Source: Paenibacillus sp. FSL H8-0332 (GTDB lineage: Bacteria > Bacillota > Bacilli > Paenibacillales > Paenibacillaceae). Taken from it: a DNA stretch of 64,000 bases. Shown one piece after another: positions 16,650 to 24,950 of this stretch (position 1 is the stretch's first letter; the number at the start of each line of letters is the position of its first letter). Below the pieces are notes generated by a model. It ran no database searches, was not told where the DNA came from, and saw only the letters and a list, made by a program, of their open reading frames with translations. The stretch is from NCBI RefSeq assembly GCF_037963835.1, contig NZ_CP150145.1, positions 1,178,001 to 1,242,000 on the forward strand, in the 5' to 3' direction. The position numbers and the translations under genes are program-made.

Positions 16650-18461
16650 ATGATGACTTATACACGACAACCATTGGCCGACTGCGTGCCTGAGTTGGTA
16701 GCTACAGCCCGGGGAGATCAGAAGGCTACACTGGTAATTACAGGCGGCAAGCTGGTCAATGTATGCTCCGGTGAGATTCTGGACGGCATGTCCGTCGCTG
16801 TACAGGGCGGGCGCATTGCTTACGTCGGCAAGGACGTCTCCCATACGATTGGGGAGAGAACGCAGGTTATTGATGCGGCGGGCAGATACATTGCTCCCGG
16901 CCTGATTGATGGACACTGCCACATTGAGAGCACTCAATTGACGGTGACTGAATTCGCCCGCGCTGTACTGCCGCTGGGGACGACCGGAGGCTTCTTCGAT
17001 GCCCATGAGATTGCCAACGTATTCGGGCTTAAGGGAATTAAGCTGATGCTTGACGAGATGCGGGGAACGCCGCTGGCTGCCTATATGCAGGTGGCTTCCT
17101 GTGTCCCTTCTGCGGGTGCGGAATTTGAGACAACCGGCGCGTCCATCGGACCGGAGGAAGTAGCGGAAGCCTACACCTGGGGCGAGGATGTGATCGCACT
17201 CGGCGAAGTCATGAACTTCCCGGGGGTAGTCTATGGCGATGAGAAGATGATTGGGGAGATTCAGGCCACGCTGCGTGCGGGACGGTATGTCGACGGGCAT
17301 TTCACCTGGCCGGCGAGTGACTGGAGACTTCCGGTCTATGCCGCAGCAGGGGTGACCGGGGATCATGAGTGTGTGACAGCGGAGGATGTGATCGAACGCG
17401 TACGTCTGGGGATGTATGCCAAAATGCGCCGCGGCTCTGCCTGGCATGATGTCGCCAAAACTATCACGGCGCATACCGAGCATGGGCTGGACCCGCGCCG
17501 GATGATGCTGGTGACGGATGACCGCAGCTCCGAATCGCTGCGCGATGAGGGGCATATGGATTTTGTCGTACGCCATGCGATCTCCCAGGGAGTGAAGCCG
17601 GTCACGGCTTTTCAGATGGCAACGATCAACACAGCCGAGCGCTTCGGCGTAGCCCGCGATATCGGCTCCATTACGCCGGGCTCCTGCGCGGATATCATTC
17701 TGCTGGACGGGAATCTGGCTGATGTTCATGTGGTCATGACAATTGCGGCTGGCGTTGTTGTGGCTGAGAACGGAAGCATGACGGCTGAACTGAGTCCGTA
17801 CACTTACCCGGATGAAGTGCTGGCCTCCGTGCATCTGCAGCAGCCTCCGGTTCCCGCAGACTTCGTGATTCACGCGCCCATTGAGGAAGGTGTGCTGGCC
17901 ACGCGGGTTATCCAGGTCATTGAGAATCATGTGGAGACCGACGAGCTGATCATGAACCTGCCAGTGGCTGGATCGGAGCTGGTTGTGCAGGGCGGCCTGT
18001 GCAAAATCGCTGTTTTGGAGCGGCACAAGGGAACCGGCAACAAATCTGTCGGGGTCGTGCAGGGCATCGGCTTCCGCGAGCCTGCGGCCATAGCGATGAC
18101 TGTAGCTCATGACAGCCATAATGTGCTGGTCATCGGCAACGATGATGGCCTAATGGCGCAGGCAGCAGCTGCCGTGGCGGAAGCGCAGGGCGGTGTTGCG
18201 GTGATTACCGCTGCCGGGACCACCTTGTTCCCGCTGGCGATTGCCGGACTGATGTCCGCAGAGCCATTCGAGATTGCCGCTGCGCAATCTGCTGCCATCA
18301 GCAAAGCGTTATATGATGCGGGCTGTACGCTGAACTATGCTTTTATGACCCTGTCTCTGCTGGCCCTGGCGGTTATCCCCACACTGCGGATCTCCGATAA
18401 AGGCTTGGTGCGGATCTCCCCCGAAGAGGGAATTCAACTGGTACCGTTGTTCGTCAGCTAA
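16650..18461 (+). CDS. ade: adenine deaminase
   Basis: The 603-residue protein is a bacterial AdeC-type adenine deaminase. The N-terminal metal site is LIDGHCHIEST, the middle has HFTWPASDWRLP and DHECVT, and a late LVTDDRSSE supplies further ligands, with the long C-terminal domain typical of the family. It converts adenine to hypoxanthine and feeds the same purine route. ATG 16,650 is favoured over GTG 16,644 because GGAAGGGAG lies about 6 bp upstream. It is flanked by terminators on both sides and so is probably its own transcription unit. Confidence 0.94.
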   Translation: MMTYTRQPLADCVPELVATARGDQKATLVITGGKLVNVCSGEILDGMSVAVQGGRIAYVGKDVSHTIGERTQVIDAAGRYIAPGLIDGHCHIESTQLTVTEFARAVLPLGTTGGFFDAHEIANVFGLKGIKLMLDEMRGTPLAAYMQVASCVPSAGAEFETTGASIGPEEVAEAYTWGEDVIALGEVMNFPGVVYGDEKMIGEIQATLRAGRYVDGHFTWPASDWRLPVYAAAGVTGDHECVTAEDVIERVRLGMYAKMRRGSAWHDVAKTITAHTEHGLDPRRMMLVTDDRSSESLRDEGHMDFVVRHAISQGVKPVTAFQMATINTAERFGVARDIGSITPGSCADIILLDGNLADVHVVMTIAAGVVVAENGSMTAELSPYTYPDEVLASVHLQQPPVPADFVIHAPIEEGVLATRVIQVIENHVETDELIMNLPVAGSELVVQGGLCKIAVLERHKGTGNKSVGVVQGIGFREPAAIAMTVAHDSHNVLVIGNDDGLMAQAAAAVAEAQGGVAVITAAGTTLFPLAIAGLMSAEPFEIAAAQSAAISKALYDAGCTLNYAFMTLSLLALAVIPTLRISDKGLVRISPEEGIQLVPLFVS

Positions 18462-18509
18462 GGCTGCGGGACTTCCTGCCGGGGAAGATATACTAGTATT
18501 CTAATCTTG

Positions 18510-18545
18510 AGCCATTCAGTCTTTCACAGACTGGGTGGCTTTTTG
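18510..18545 (+). terminator. terminator after ade
   Basis: AGCCATTCAGTCT pairs with AGACTGGGTGGCT (two wobble pairs), loop TTCAC, then five T. Confidence 0.9.
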
Positions 18546-18589
18546 TTTGTTGTTTAGGAAATTATAGTTCCCGTCTATGGCTCCATGCT

Positions 18590-18800
18590 CCACAGCCAAT
18601 AACATTTATAAAGAAATCCTGCAAGAAGTGCAACAATACTGCCCCATAGAAGCTGCTAATGCTGAAATCTTGCAAAAAATGCAACAAATTCAGCGCTATC
18701 TTGCTCTAAACACCGGAATTTGTGCCAATAATGCAACATTGTACCGCAGCCAGTAACATTTGTAGAGAATTCCTGCCAGATGTGCAACAATGCTATCCAT
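18590..18800 (+). repeat. dispersed TCCTGCA-TGCAACAA repeats
   Basis: Two copies of a roughly 50-bp sequence, starting at about 18,592 (CAGCCAATAACATTTATAAA) and 18,749 (CAGCCAGTAACATTTGTAGA), each end in a TCCTGC...TGCAACAAT motif. A third copy of only the motif (TCTTGCAAAAAATGCAACAA) lies between them. Related motifs recur near 28,075-28,160. The remainder of the 18,462-19,263 gap has AGCGGAGCG-type short repeats near 18,985 and 19,010 but no gene that I can support. Confidence 0.75.
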
Positions 18801-19263
18801 ACAATCGGTCGGTGAGAGAAAACGCTTAGAATTGGCAAGAGATAGGCGGAGCAACGCCAGGAAAGGAAGAGACAACATTGGATTCCACGTATAGTTCACC
18901 TAAACTCTCCGGAGGTGGGCGAACGTAAATGGAGAGCAGCAGTGCACTTGTATTAGGGTTTGATACTCCCACTCTTAAACAGCGGAGCGGGCGGAATGAT
19001 TGTGGAAAAGCGGAGCGTGCTCCTAAGCGCCGCCGTAATTCAAACTCCATATCCTGCACCGCTTTGTCCTTCGTCTGTGGGCATAAAAAAGATATTAATT
19101 AACCGATTTTTCGCAGCGTGAAACAGAAAATTTTAAGTTTTTAATGAAAAAGCATTAACAATAGGGGCGGAAAAGACGATAATACTTTTAAATTAGTTAA
19201 AATTATTGTCGAATCATGAAAATTCAGCATATACAGATAGTCCAAACCTGAGGAACGGGGTGC

Positions 19264-19725
19264 ATGAGAATGATGAGATTAGAAACACAGGACATCTTGA
19301 ATATCACCAGGAAGCAAATTACCGGTATTTTTAAAATGGAGCCGGTTGAACTGAAATTTGTCAATGATTATCAGGGTGAGCAGTATCTGCTGACCAATGA
19401 TAAACTGCATCTCAGCAACCAGCATTATTGGGCTAAGGTCATGGAATGTGTGTTCGAGAACCATGTCAGACCTGTTCTGATGTGCGAGGTGCTCTACTTC
19501 CTGCGCAATGAGTTTCTGGAAAGTGACATCAAGCTGATGTTCTCCTATGATTTTGCGGAGGGCTCGGAGGGGGAAGCGGCGGCTTCGGCCGAGATCAGCT
19601 TCAAGGATTCGCCGGATCTGCAGCCTGATGAAATTGCCGAATTGATTGATTTTGCGCTGACTTTGCAGGATAAGCAGTGGTTCGAGGAACTGACTGCCAA
19701 ATATAAACAGCTCACTCTTCAGTAA
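19264..19725 (+). CDS. IDEAL-domain protein (YpiB/UPF0302-like)
   Basis: The 153-residue cytoplasmic protein ends in an IDEAL motif, ELIDFALTLQDKQWFEELTA, which names a short Bacillales helix domain. The N-terminal two thirds (YQGEQYLLTNDKLHLSNQHY and CEVLYFLRNEFLE) resembles YpiB-type proteins, which are linked to adaptor or membrane roles in B. subtilis. The start is ATG 19,264, with GAGGAACGGGG upstream; a nearby ATG at 19,270 could also serve. It stands alone before a bidirectional terminator. Function unknown. Confidence 0.78.
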   Translation: MRMMRLETQDILNITRKQITGIFKMEPVELKFVNDYQGEQYLLTNDKLHLSNQHYWAKVMECVFENHVRPVLMCEVLYFLRNEFLESDIKLMFSYDFAEGSEGEAAASAEISFKDSPDLQPDEIAELIDFALTLQDKQWFEELTAKYKQLTLQ

Positions 19726-19735
19726 TCATAACTCT

Positions 19736-19787
19736 AATAAGCCGCCCGTTCACAGGATCAAGGTACCTGTAGACCGGGCGGCTTATT
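19736..19787. terminator. bidirectional terminator between IDEAL gene and hemH
   Basis: AATAAGCCGCCCG (19,736-19,748) pairs with CGGGCGGCTTATT (19,775-19,787), with an inner ACAGG/CCTGT stem. A and T tracts on both sides fit termination in both directions for these convergent genes. Confidence 0.88.
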
Positions 19788-19803
19788 GTTTAAAATATAG
19801 AAT

Positions 19804-20826
19804 TTATATAGCGGGGTGCCACCCCTGGGCTGTGCCGCTTACCAGTTCCGCGAGGAAGCTAATCCACTCTTCCGTGTCGTTCAGACAAGGGGCCACCTCC
19901 AGCATCTCGGCGTTTCCGCCGCCCATGGCGAAGAGCTCCCGGCCTTCTACTCCCAGCTCATGCAGCGTTTCGAGGCAGTCAGTGACAAGTCCGGGTGAGA
20001 AAATCAGCGGCCGCCGGATTCCGCGTCCGCTTAGCTCTTTCAGGGTATCGGCGGTAGACGGGCCTACCCAGGTCTCCGGGCCGAAGCGGGACTGGAAGGA
20101 GAGCTGCCAGCGTTCCGGGGTCCAGCCCATCGCTTCTGCGAGCAGTCGGCCTGTCTCCTGGCACTGCTGCGGATAGGGATCTCCGGTCTCGGCATAACGG
20201 CGGGGAATGCCGTGGAAGGACAGGACATAATAATCAGGCTCTTCACTCATGGCGCGGATCTGCCGCAGCAATAAGGATCTCATCGCTGCGATGTAGCCGG
20301 GCGCATCATGGTAGGCTTCTACATACCGCAGCGCCGGTACGAACCGCTTGGATACCTGACCGGAACGGCTGTGCCGTCCCAGGGCGGCGAAGCTTGCAGC
20401 TTCATAGACAGAAGCAGTTGTAGTAGAGGAATACTGCGGGAATAAAGGAAGTACAATGATCCGGGTAATGCCCGAAGCTTCCAGCTTGCGGAAGGCTTCA
20501 GCCATGCCGGGGGTGCTGTAAGCAAGCCCCAGCTCAACTTGATAGCTGCTGCCCAGCAGTGCCTGGAGCGCTGCCTGCTGTGATCTGGAGTGGACGAGCA
20601 GAGGCGAGCCCTCTTCCATCCAGATCTCCTGATACAGCTTCGCGGACCGGCGCGGACGGGTGCGCAGAATAATACCGCGCAGCAGCGGCTGCCAGAGCAG
20701 CGGATGATAATCAATGATTCTGCGGTCAGACAGAAACCGCTTCAGATAGGGGCGGACCGCCTTGGCGCTCGGGGCGTCAGGAGTTCCGATCTGAGCAAGA
20801 ATAACGCCTATACACGACTGATTCAT
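19804..20826 (-). CDS. hemH: ferrochelatase / coproporphyrin ferrochelatase
   Basis: The 340-residue protein is a HemH-family chelatase. IGVILAQIGTPDAP is at the N-terminus, the ring-binding LPLFPQYSSTTTAS motif is in the middle, the metal-site His is in VLSFHGIPRRY, and SFQSRFGPETWVGPST and a late FSPGLVTDCLETLHE with the catalytic Glu follow. It inserts iron into a porphyrin for heme; in most Bacillota the substrate is coproporphyrin III. The ATG at 20,826 (minus strand) is used because the frame extension upstream has no conserved content. Its AGGAG site is 12 bp away, on the long side. It stands apart from other hem genes. Confidence 0.93.
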   Translation of the reverse strand: MNQSCIGVILAQIGTPDAPSAKAVRPYLKRFLSDRRIIDYHPLLWQPLLRGIILRTRPRRSAKLYQEIWMEEGSPLLVHSRSQQAALQALLGSSYQVELGLAYSTPGMAEAFRKLEASGITRIIVLPLFPQYSSTTTASVYEAASFAALGRHSRSGQVSKRFVPALRYVEAYHDAPGYIAAMRSLLLRQIRAMSEEPDYYVLSFHGIPRRYAETGDPYPQQCQETGRLLAEAMGWTPERWQLSFQSRFGPETWVGPSTADTLKELSGRGIRRPLIFSPGLVTDCLETLHELGVEGRELFAMGGGNAEMLEVAPCLNDTEEWISFLAELVSGTAQGWHPAI

Positions 20827-21005
20827 GAGCGGCTGTTGCTCCTTTCCATGAACATGACATCGTTTAAAAATATCATATTCAAGCACAAGCACACAATATA
20901 ATATATCGCACGGCTATCATATGAAGGAGGATATGGGAGATTATGAGAGGCGGAAGAAATATATATTTTATGTTATTGCAAAAAAGTGATGTTTCTTATA
21001 GGGTG

Positions 21006-21021
21006 TGTGATTTTCTACACA
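21006..21021 (+). promoter_or_regulatory. Fnr/Crp-like box A
   Basis: TGTGATTTTCTACACA fits TGTGA-N6-TCACA with one mismatch. It is the first and weakest of three such sites before the flavoprotein gene. Confidence 0.4.
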
Positions 21022-21088
21022 GAGAAAAGAGTTTCAATTTTGTTACCATCAAGCCAGAAATATTCACCAGCAGCTTGAAGTCCACTTA

Positions 21089-21104
21089 TGTGAATTAATT
21101 CACT
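21089..21104 (+). promoter_or_regulatory. Fnr/Crp-like box B
   Basis: TGTGAATTAATTCACT fits TGTGA-N6-TCACA except for the last base and contains the perfect 14-bp palindrome GTGAATTAATTCAC. Confidence 0.6.
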
Positions 21105-21110
21105 GCAATA

Positions 21111-21126
21111 TGTGATTTTTTTCACC
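21111..21126 (+). promoter_or_regulatory. Fnr/Crp-like box C
   Basis: TGTGATTTTTTTCACC fits TGTGA-N6-TCACA except for the last base. Its centre is 22 bp (two helical turns) from box B and it precedes a TATATA -10-like stretch at about 21,140. Confidence 0.55.
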
Positions 21127-21203
21127 TTTTGAAAGATTGTATATATAGATGAATCTTTTCTTACACGGGCTGGGCCGAGCAGGATTGAAGGAAGGAGTGG
21201 GTG

Positions 21204-21248
21204 ATGTTCAGGAAGAGTTGGCTGCTCTTCGTAATCAGAAAGAAATGA
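21204..21248 (+). CDS. 14-residue leader peptide candidate
   Basis: ATG 21,204 has a strong GAAGGAGTGGG site and encodes MFRKSWLLFVIRKK, a basic hydrophobic peptide, before TGA at 21,248. It lies in the 5' leader of the flavoprotein gene and could couple or attenuate translation. It may also be fortuitous. Confidence 0.35.
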   Translation: MFRKSWLLFVIRKK

Positions 21249-21310
21249 ATGGACCAAAACGGTTTGAAAACGCTACATACTACTGGGGAATAATAAAGGA
21301 GCATACGCAT

Positions 21311-23614
21311 TTGAAAAAACTAATTTCTTTGACTGTAAGCGCAGCCTTGCTGCTCGCGCCACTAGCCTACACGATTAACGCACCGGCCTTGAATCTGAAG
21401 GTGGATGCGGTTTCAGCAGCCTCGGAAGAAGCGCCGGCAGCGACTGCTAAACCCGCTCCGAAGGCAACGGCCAGACCAGTAGCCACTCCGAAGGCAACAG
21501 CCAAACCGGCAGCCACTCCGAAGGCAACAGCCAAACCGGCAGCCACTCCGAAGGCGACAGCCAAACCGGCGGCAACCCCGAAGGCGACAGCCAAACCGGC
21601 AGCCACTCCGAAAGCGACAGCTACACCAGCAGCAACAGCTAAAGCAACCACTGCACCGGCAGCATCCGCCAAGGCTTCTGCGAAGCCAGCGGCAACTGCG
21701 AAGCCTGTAGCAACAGCAGCACCAGTTACTGTGCACGAGGATGTATATCAGGACGGAGTATATGTGGCCTATGGAGATGCGTATTCCAAGGGTACAGAGG
21801 GTGCGAAGGTAACGATTAAAGACGGCAAGATCTCCGATATCGAGCTGCTCAGAACCAGCCCGAAGATCATCGACCGCAATGCCCGTGAGAATTACAGCGG
21901 CGTATGGGTAGCCTACGGTCTGATGAAAGACAGACTGATGGGCAAAACCAGAGACGGCGCGGCTGCGGTTGACGCTGTATCCGGCGCAACCCGTACCAGC
22001 AACGGCTGGAAGCTGTCTGTAGACAGAGCTTTTGAGAGATCGCTTGCGCACCAAGCGGCTGATGCCACTTATTTTGGCGGAGTCCACATGGGTGTAGACC
22101 CTGAGGCTAAATACGCAGTCTTTGCTACCTATGAAGCAAACAAGCTGACTGCGGTTAAATTGTATCCGCTGAGTGCTACCGGAGATTTCGTGGATGAGAA
22201 GACTTATACTGCTGAACAGACAGCGGCAATTGCAGCTATTACACCTGCATTGCTGGCCAAAGGTTCTGCTGCACAGCCGGTAGCCGGTTTCGAGGCCGAA
22301 TCCACAGCCGCAGTTAATGCCTTCTGGGATGCAGAGCAGAATGCGAGCGTTCATAACGCGGCTGCTTATATCGATGGATTCTACTCTTCCTACGGTACAG
22401 CAAGAAGTGTAGGCGTGGAAAGAGCGGATGTTGTGATCCGCAACGGCAAGCTGGTGGATGTGAAGCTGTTCAGATTGGGCAACAACTTGATAGACAGAGG
22501 CGCAACCGCTTATGCGGAGGTTGTGAAGGCGAATGCTCCGATGACAGCCAAGCTGCTGGCTAACGGCTCTTATTTTGCCAAATATGACGAGAAGGTAGAC
22601 GGGATTTCGGGCGCTACCGAGAGCAGCCACGGCTGGAACCAGGCGGTAGAGCGTGCTTTTGAGAAAGCCTTGAAGGTTCCGGGTGAAGGTCAGTATTTCG
22701 ACGGTAAATTTGCCGGTGTGGATAATCAGTCCAAGGTTATGCTGCTGGTTGATATCGATGCGGATCAGGTAACGGGCATCAAGCTGAGCCTGTTTGGTAC
22801 AGACGGCAAGCTGATTGCTGACGACAAGCGTACTGAAGCACAGAAATCCCTTGTAGACCAGCTGACTGCCGGTTTGCTTGCAAAAGGCGTAGACACTGCT
22901 GATATTGCCGGTCAAGAAGCTGTATCTGCCGCAGCAAAAGCAGCTCTGACTGATGCTTTGACCAATGCGTCCAAAGTACAAGGCACTTATAAAGACGGCA
23001 CCTTCACCGCTTATGGTGATGCTTATGACAAAGGCACGAACAAAGCAGACGTTACACTGCGTAACGGCAAGATTGTAAATGTTGCTCTTTCCCGTGTTGG
23101 CATGAACATGGTGGATCTGGGTAAAGCCGCTTATGCTGAGGTGCAAAAAGCCATTCCGGTTCTGACCGCCAGCTTCCTGGCCGCAGGCACAAGAGAAGGT
23201 GCCCAAGGGGTCGATGCGGTATCCGGCGCTACCAGCAGCAGCAATGCGCTGAAGGCAGCCGTTGACAGAGCTTATGGTAAAGCGGAAATTACGGAAACGG
23301 ATAAGGCCGCTTACTTCGACGGGATTTTCATCGGTGCAAGTGTGGATAAGACTGTAAATGTCATGGTTACTACTAAGTATAATGTGCCTGTAACTATGGC
23401 TGTGTACTACCTGGATGATAAAGGTAAAGTAAGATATAATCTGACGGATGATGAGCTGCTGGTGAAATACGAGATCGAGAATACCTCGAACGGCAAGGGA
23501 CTGCATAAGTACGGGTACCGTGCAGCAGCCTTCGGAGCGAATGATGCCCAGAAAGCCATCTCCGCCAAAGCGGTAGAAGCGATCAAAGCAGCGCTCGAAT
23601 CTGCCGGCAAATAA
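21311..23614 (+). CDS. exported protein with three FMN-binding (predicted flavinylated) domains
   Basis: TTG 21,311 follows AAAGGAG and gives a 767-residue protein that opens with a signal peptide (KKLISLTVSAALLLAPLAY). An Ala/Pro/Thr/Lys-rich linker made of ATPKATAKPA repeats covers about residues 50-130. Three FMN_bind-type repeats follow, each pairing DGxYxxYG...(V/I)xxGKI with a C-terminal D-x-x-S-G-A-T motif: DAVSGATRTS (Thr227), DGISGATESS (Thr436) and DAVSGATSSS (Thr641). In this family ApbE attaches FMN to that threonine. Degenerate half-repeats lie between them. Outside the membrane, such multi-flavin proteins shuttle electrons, often in extracellular electron transfer or anaerobic respiration. 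No C-terminal anchor is seen. Fnr-like boxes lie upstream. Confidence 0.85.
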   Translation: MKKLISLTVSAALLLAPLAYTINAPALNLKVDAVSAASEEAPAATAKPAPKATARPVATPKATAKPAATPKATAKPAATPKATAKPAATPKATAKPAATPKATATPAATAKATTAPAASAKASAKPAATAKPVATAAPVTVHEDVYQDGVYVAYGDAYSKGTEGAKVTIKDGKISDIELLRTSPKIIDRNARENYSGVWVAYGLMKDRLMGKTRDGAAAVDAVSGATRTSNGWKLSVDRAFERSLAHQAADATYFGGVHMGVDPEAKYAVFATYEANKLTAVKLYPLSATGDFVDEKTYTAEQTAAIAAITPALLAKGSAAQPVAGFEAESTAAVNAFWDAEQNASVHNAAAYIDGFYSSYGTARSVGVERADVVIRNGKLVDVKLFRLGNNLIDRGATAYAEVVKANAPMTAKLLANGSYFAKYDEKVDGISGATESSHGWNQAVERAFEKALKVPGEGQYFDGKFAGVDNQSKVMLLVDIDADQVTGIKLSLFGTDGKLIADDKRTEAQKSLVDQLTAGLLAKGVDTADIAGQEAVSAAAKAALTDALTNASKVQGTYKDGTFTAYGDAYDKGTNKADVTLRNGKIVNVALSRVGMNMVDLGKAAYAEVQKAIPVLTASFLAAGTREGAQGVDAVSGATSSSNALKAAVDRAYGKAEITETDKAAYFDGIFIGASVDKTVNVMVTTKYNVPVTMAVYYLDDKGKVRYNLTDDELLVKYEIENTSNGKGLHKYGYRAAAFGANDAQKAISAKAVEAIKAALESAGK
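21481..21630 (+). repeat. 30-bp coding tandem repeat
   Basis: Five nearly identical 30-bp units encode ATPKATAKPA (the last ends in TATPA), with degenerate units on both sides. They form the flexible linker of the flavoprotein, and copy number could vary in frame. Confidence 0.93.
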
Positions 23615-23630
23615 CAGAATCCATTCACTG

Positions 23631-23678
23631 AGGGTTGTCCTTGGCCATGTAAATGGCCGGGACAGCCCTTTTTGCAGG
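23631..23678 (+). terminator. terminator after the flavoprotein gene
   Basis: AGGGTTGTCCTTGGCCAT pairs with ATGGCCGGGACAGCCCT around a GTAA loop, followed by TTTTT. Confidence 0.9.
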
Positions 23679-23806
23679 TGTGGACATAAATAGGAATGCC
23701 AATCGTATAGTAATTTAAAGGGATTTGGGAAGGGAGTGTCAAACCTCTAATATACACACTAATATACCCAGCAGGCCCAGGCCTGTAAGTAATAGGAGGC
23801 TTCACA

Positions 23807-24763
23807 ATGACATTAATCAAACAGCTAGCCCCGCAGGATGAATTCACCGGCTTCTATCTGCTTAGAGAACTGGTGCTGAAACAGACGAACGGGACTCCTC
23901 CCAAGGATTACTTCGATATTGTACTAGGTGATTCCAGCGGTCAGATTTCGGCTAAATATTGGGACGTCAGTGTGACGGATAAGGAGACTTTTTTTCCGAT
24001 GGCACTGGTGAAGGTCCGCGGAATTGCCCATACCTACCGGGAGAAGCTCCAGGTCAAGGTCACCAAGGTCAGACTGGTGGATGAATCCGACGGAGTGTCG
24101 CTTACGGACTTCATCCGCTCGGCTCCTGTGCGTCCCGTGGACCTGGTCCATACGATCAAAAACGCGATGGCGAGCATTGCCGACCCGGAAATTGCGTCAG
24201 TTGTTAACTTCTGTGTCGGTAAGGTAGAGGAGAAGCTGATGCATTATCCGGCGGCCAAAACCCATCATCATGCTTATTTTGCCGGACTGGCTTATCACAT
24301 GGTCCGTATGCTGGAGATTGGAGATTTCCTGTGCAAGCAGCGTCCGTTCCTGAATCCTGATCTGATGAGAGCGGGCATCATCCTCCATGATATCGCCAAG
24401 CCGGAAGAGATGATCTCGCAGTACGGCATTGTGTCGGATTACAGTGTGAAGGGCAAGCTGATCGGGCATATTTCCATGGCCTCCAGCTGGATTACGGAAG
24501 CGGCAATTCGCACCGGCATTGATCTGGATTCTGAGAAAATCCTGGCGCTTCAGCATCTGGTATTATCCCATCATAATCTGGGCGAGTGGGGAAGCCCGGT
24601 CCAGCCGCAGACGGCTGAAGCGGTTGCCCTGCATCATATCGATGCGATGGATGCCAAGCTGCAGATGGTGGAGGATGCCCTCGACACCACTCCGGAGACG
24701 GAGGAATGGACGCCGTTCATTAGAGGTCTGGAGAATAAGGCCGTCTACCGGCTGAAGCTATAA
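23807..24763 (+). CDS. yhaM: YhaM-type 3'-5' exoribonuclease (OB-fold plus HD domain)
   Basis: The 318-residue protein matches YhaM in length and order. An N-terminal OB-fold is at about residues 15-95 (DIVLGDSSGQISAKYWD). A C-terminal HD domain follows, with THHHAYFAGLAYH, the metal motif HDIAKPEEM and a late LQHLVLSHH. It would trim RNA or single-stranded DNA from the 3' end in the cytoplasm. An AATAGGAGG site precedes ATG 23,807. It is bounded by terminators and appears monocistronic. Confidence 0.88.
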   Translation: MTLIKQLAPQDEFTGFYLLRELVLKQTNGTPPKDYFDIVLGDSSGQISAKYWDVSVTDKETFFPMALVKVRGIAHTYREKLQVKVTKVRLVDESDGVSLTDFIRSAPVRPVDLVHTIKNAMASIADPEIASVVNFCVGKVEEKLMHYPAAKTHHHAYFAGLAYHMVRMLEIGDFLCKQRPFLNPDLMRAGIILHDIAKPEEMISQYGIVSDYSVKGKLIGHISMASSWITEAAIRTGIDLDSEKILALQHLVLSHHNLGEWGSPVQPQTAEAVALHHIDAMDAKLQMVEDALDTTPETEEWTPFIRGLENKAVYRLKL

Positions 24764-24786
24764 CGATTGAGACTCTTATATCGCTG

Positions 24787-24840
24787 AAAAAAAGCAATTC
24801 CCCCATCCCGTAGTTGCGGTTTGGGGGGATTGCTTTTTTT
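24787..24840. terminator. bidirectional terminator
   Basis: AAAAAAAGCAATTCCCCC pairs with GGGGGGATTGCTTTTTTT. It serves yhaM and the convergent exonuclease-TerD gene. Confidence 0.9.
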
Positions 24841-24877
24841 AGGATTAGGATATTATGTTTCAGCGGACGCAAGCTCA

Positions 24878-24925
24878 ATGTATGCGAAAAACCGAACACA
24901 ATAGGCACCGGCGAAGGTGCATGAG
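24878..24925 (+). repeat. diverged single copy of the 52-bp repeat
   Basis: AATGTATGCGAAAAACCGAA followed by CACAATAGGCACCGGCGA is a single diverged relative of the tandem units at 3,687-3,975. Confidence 0.6.
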
Positions 24926-24950
24926 CTAGATGTTCAGGCGGACATCAGCA

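Noticed and set aside
16518-18119. 533-residue minus-strand frame opposite adenine deaminase
   Set aside because: Shadow of a GC-rich gene; no ribosome site, no family features.
521-18461. A uricase or xanthine dehydrogenase in the purine locus
   Set aside because: All genes of the locus have other clear identities. UraD is not fused to a uricase domain, and no molybdopterin or Fe-S subunit is present.
18826-19059. 77-residue minus-strand frame after ade
   Set aside because: It crosses short AGCGGAGCG repeats, has no domain and no convincing ribosome site.
21413-23506. 697-residue Cys/Ser-rich minus-strand frame
   Set aside because: Antisense to the flavoprotein gene. The Cys/Arg/Ser richness comes from the reverse of its repeat linker.
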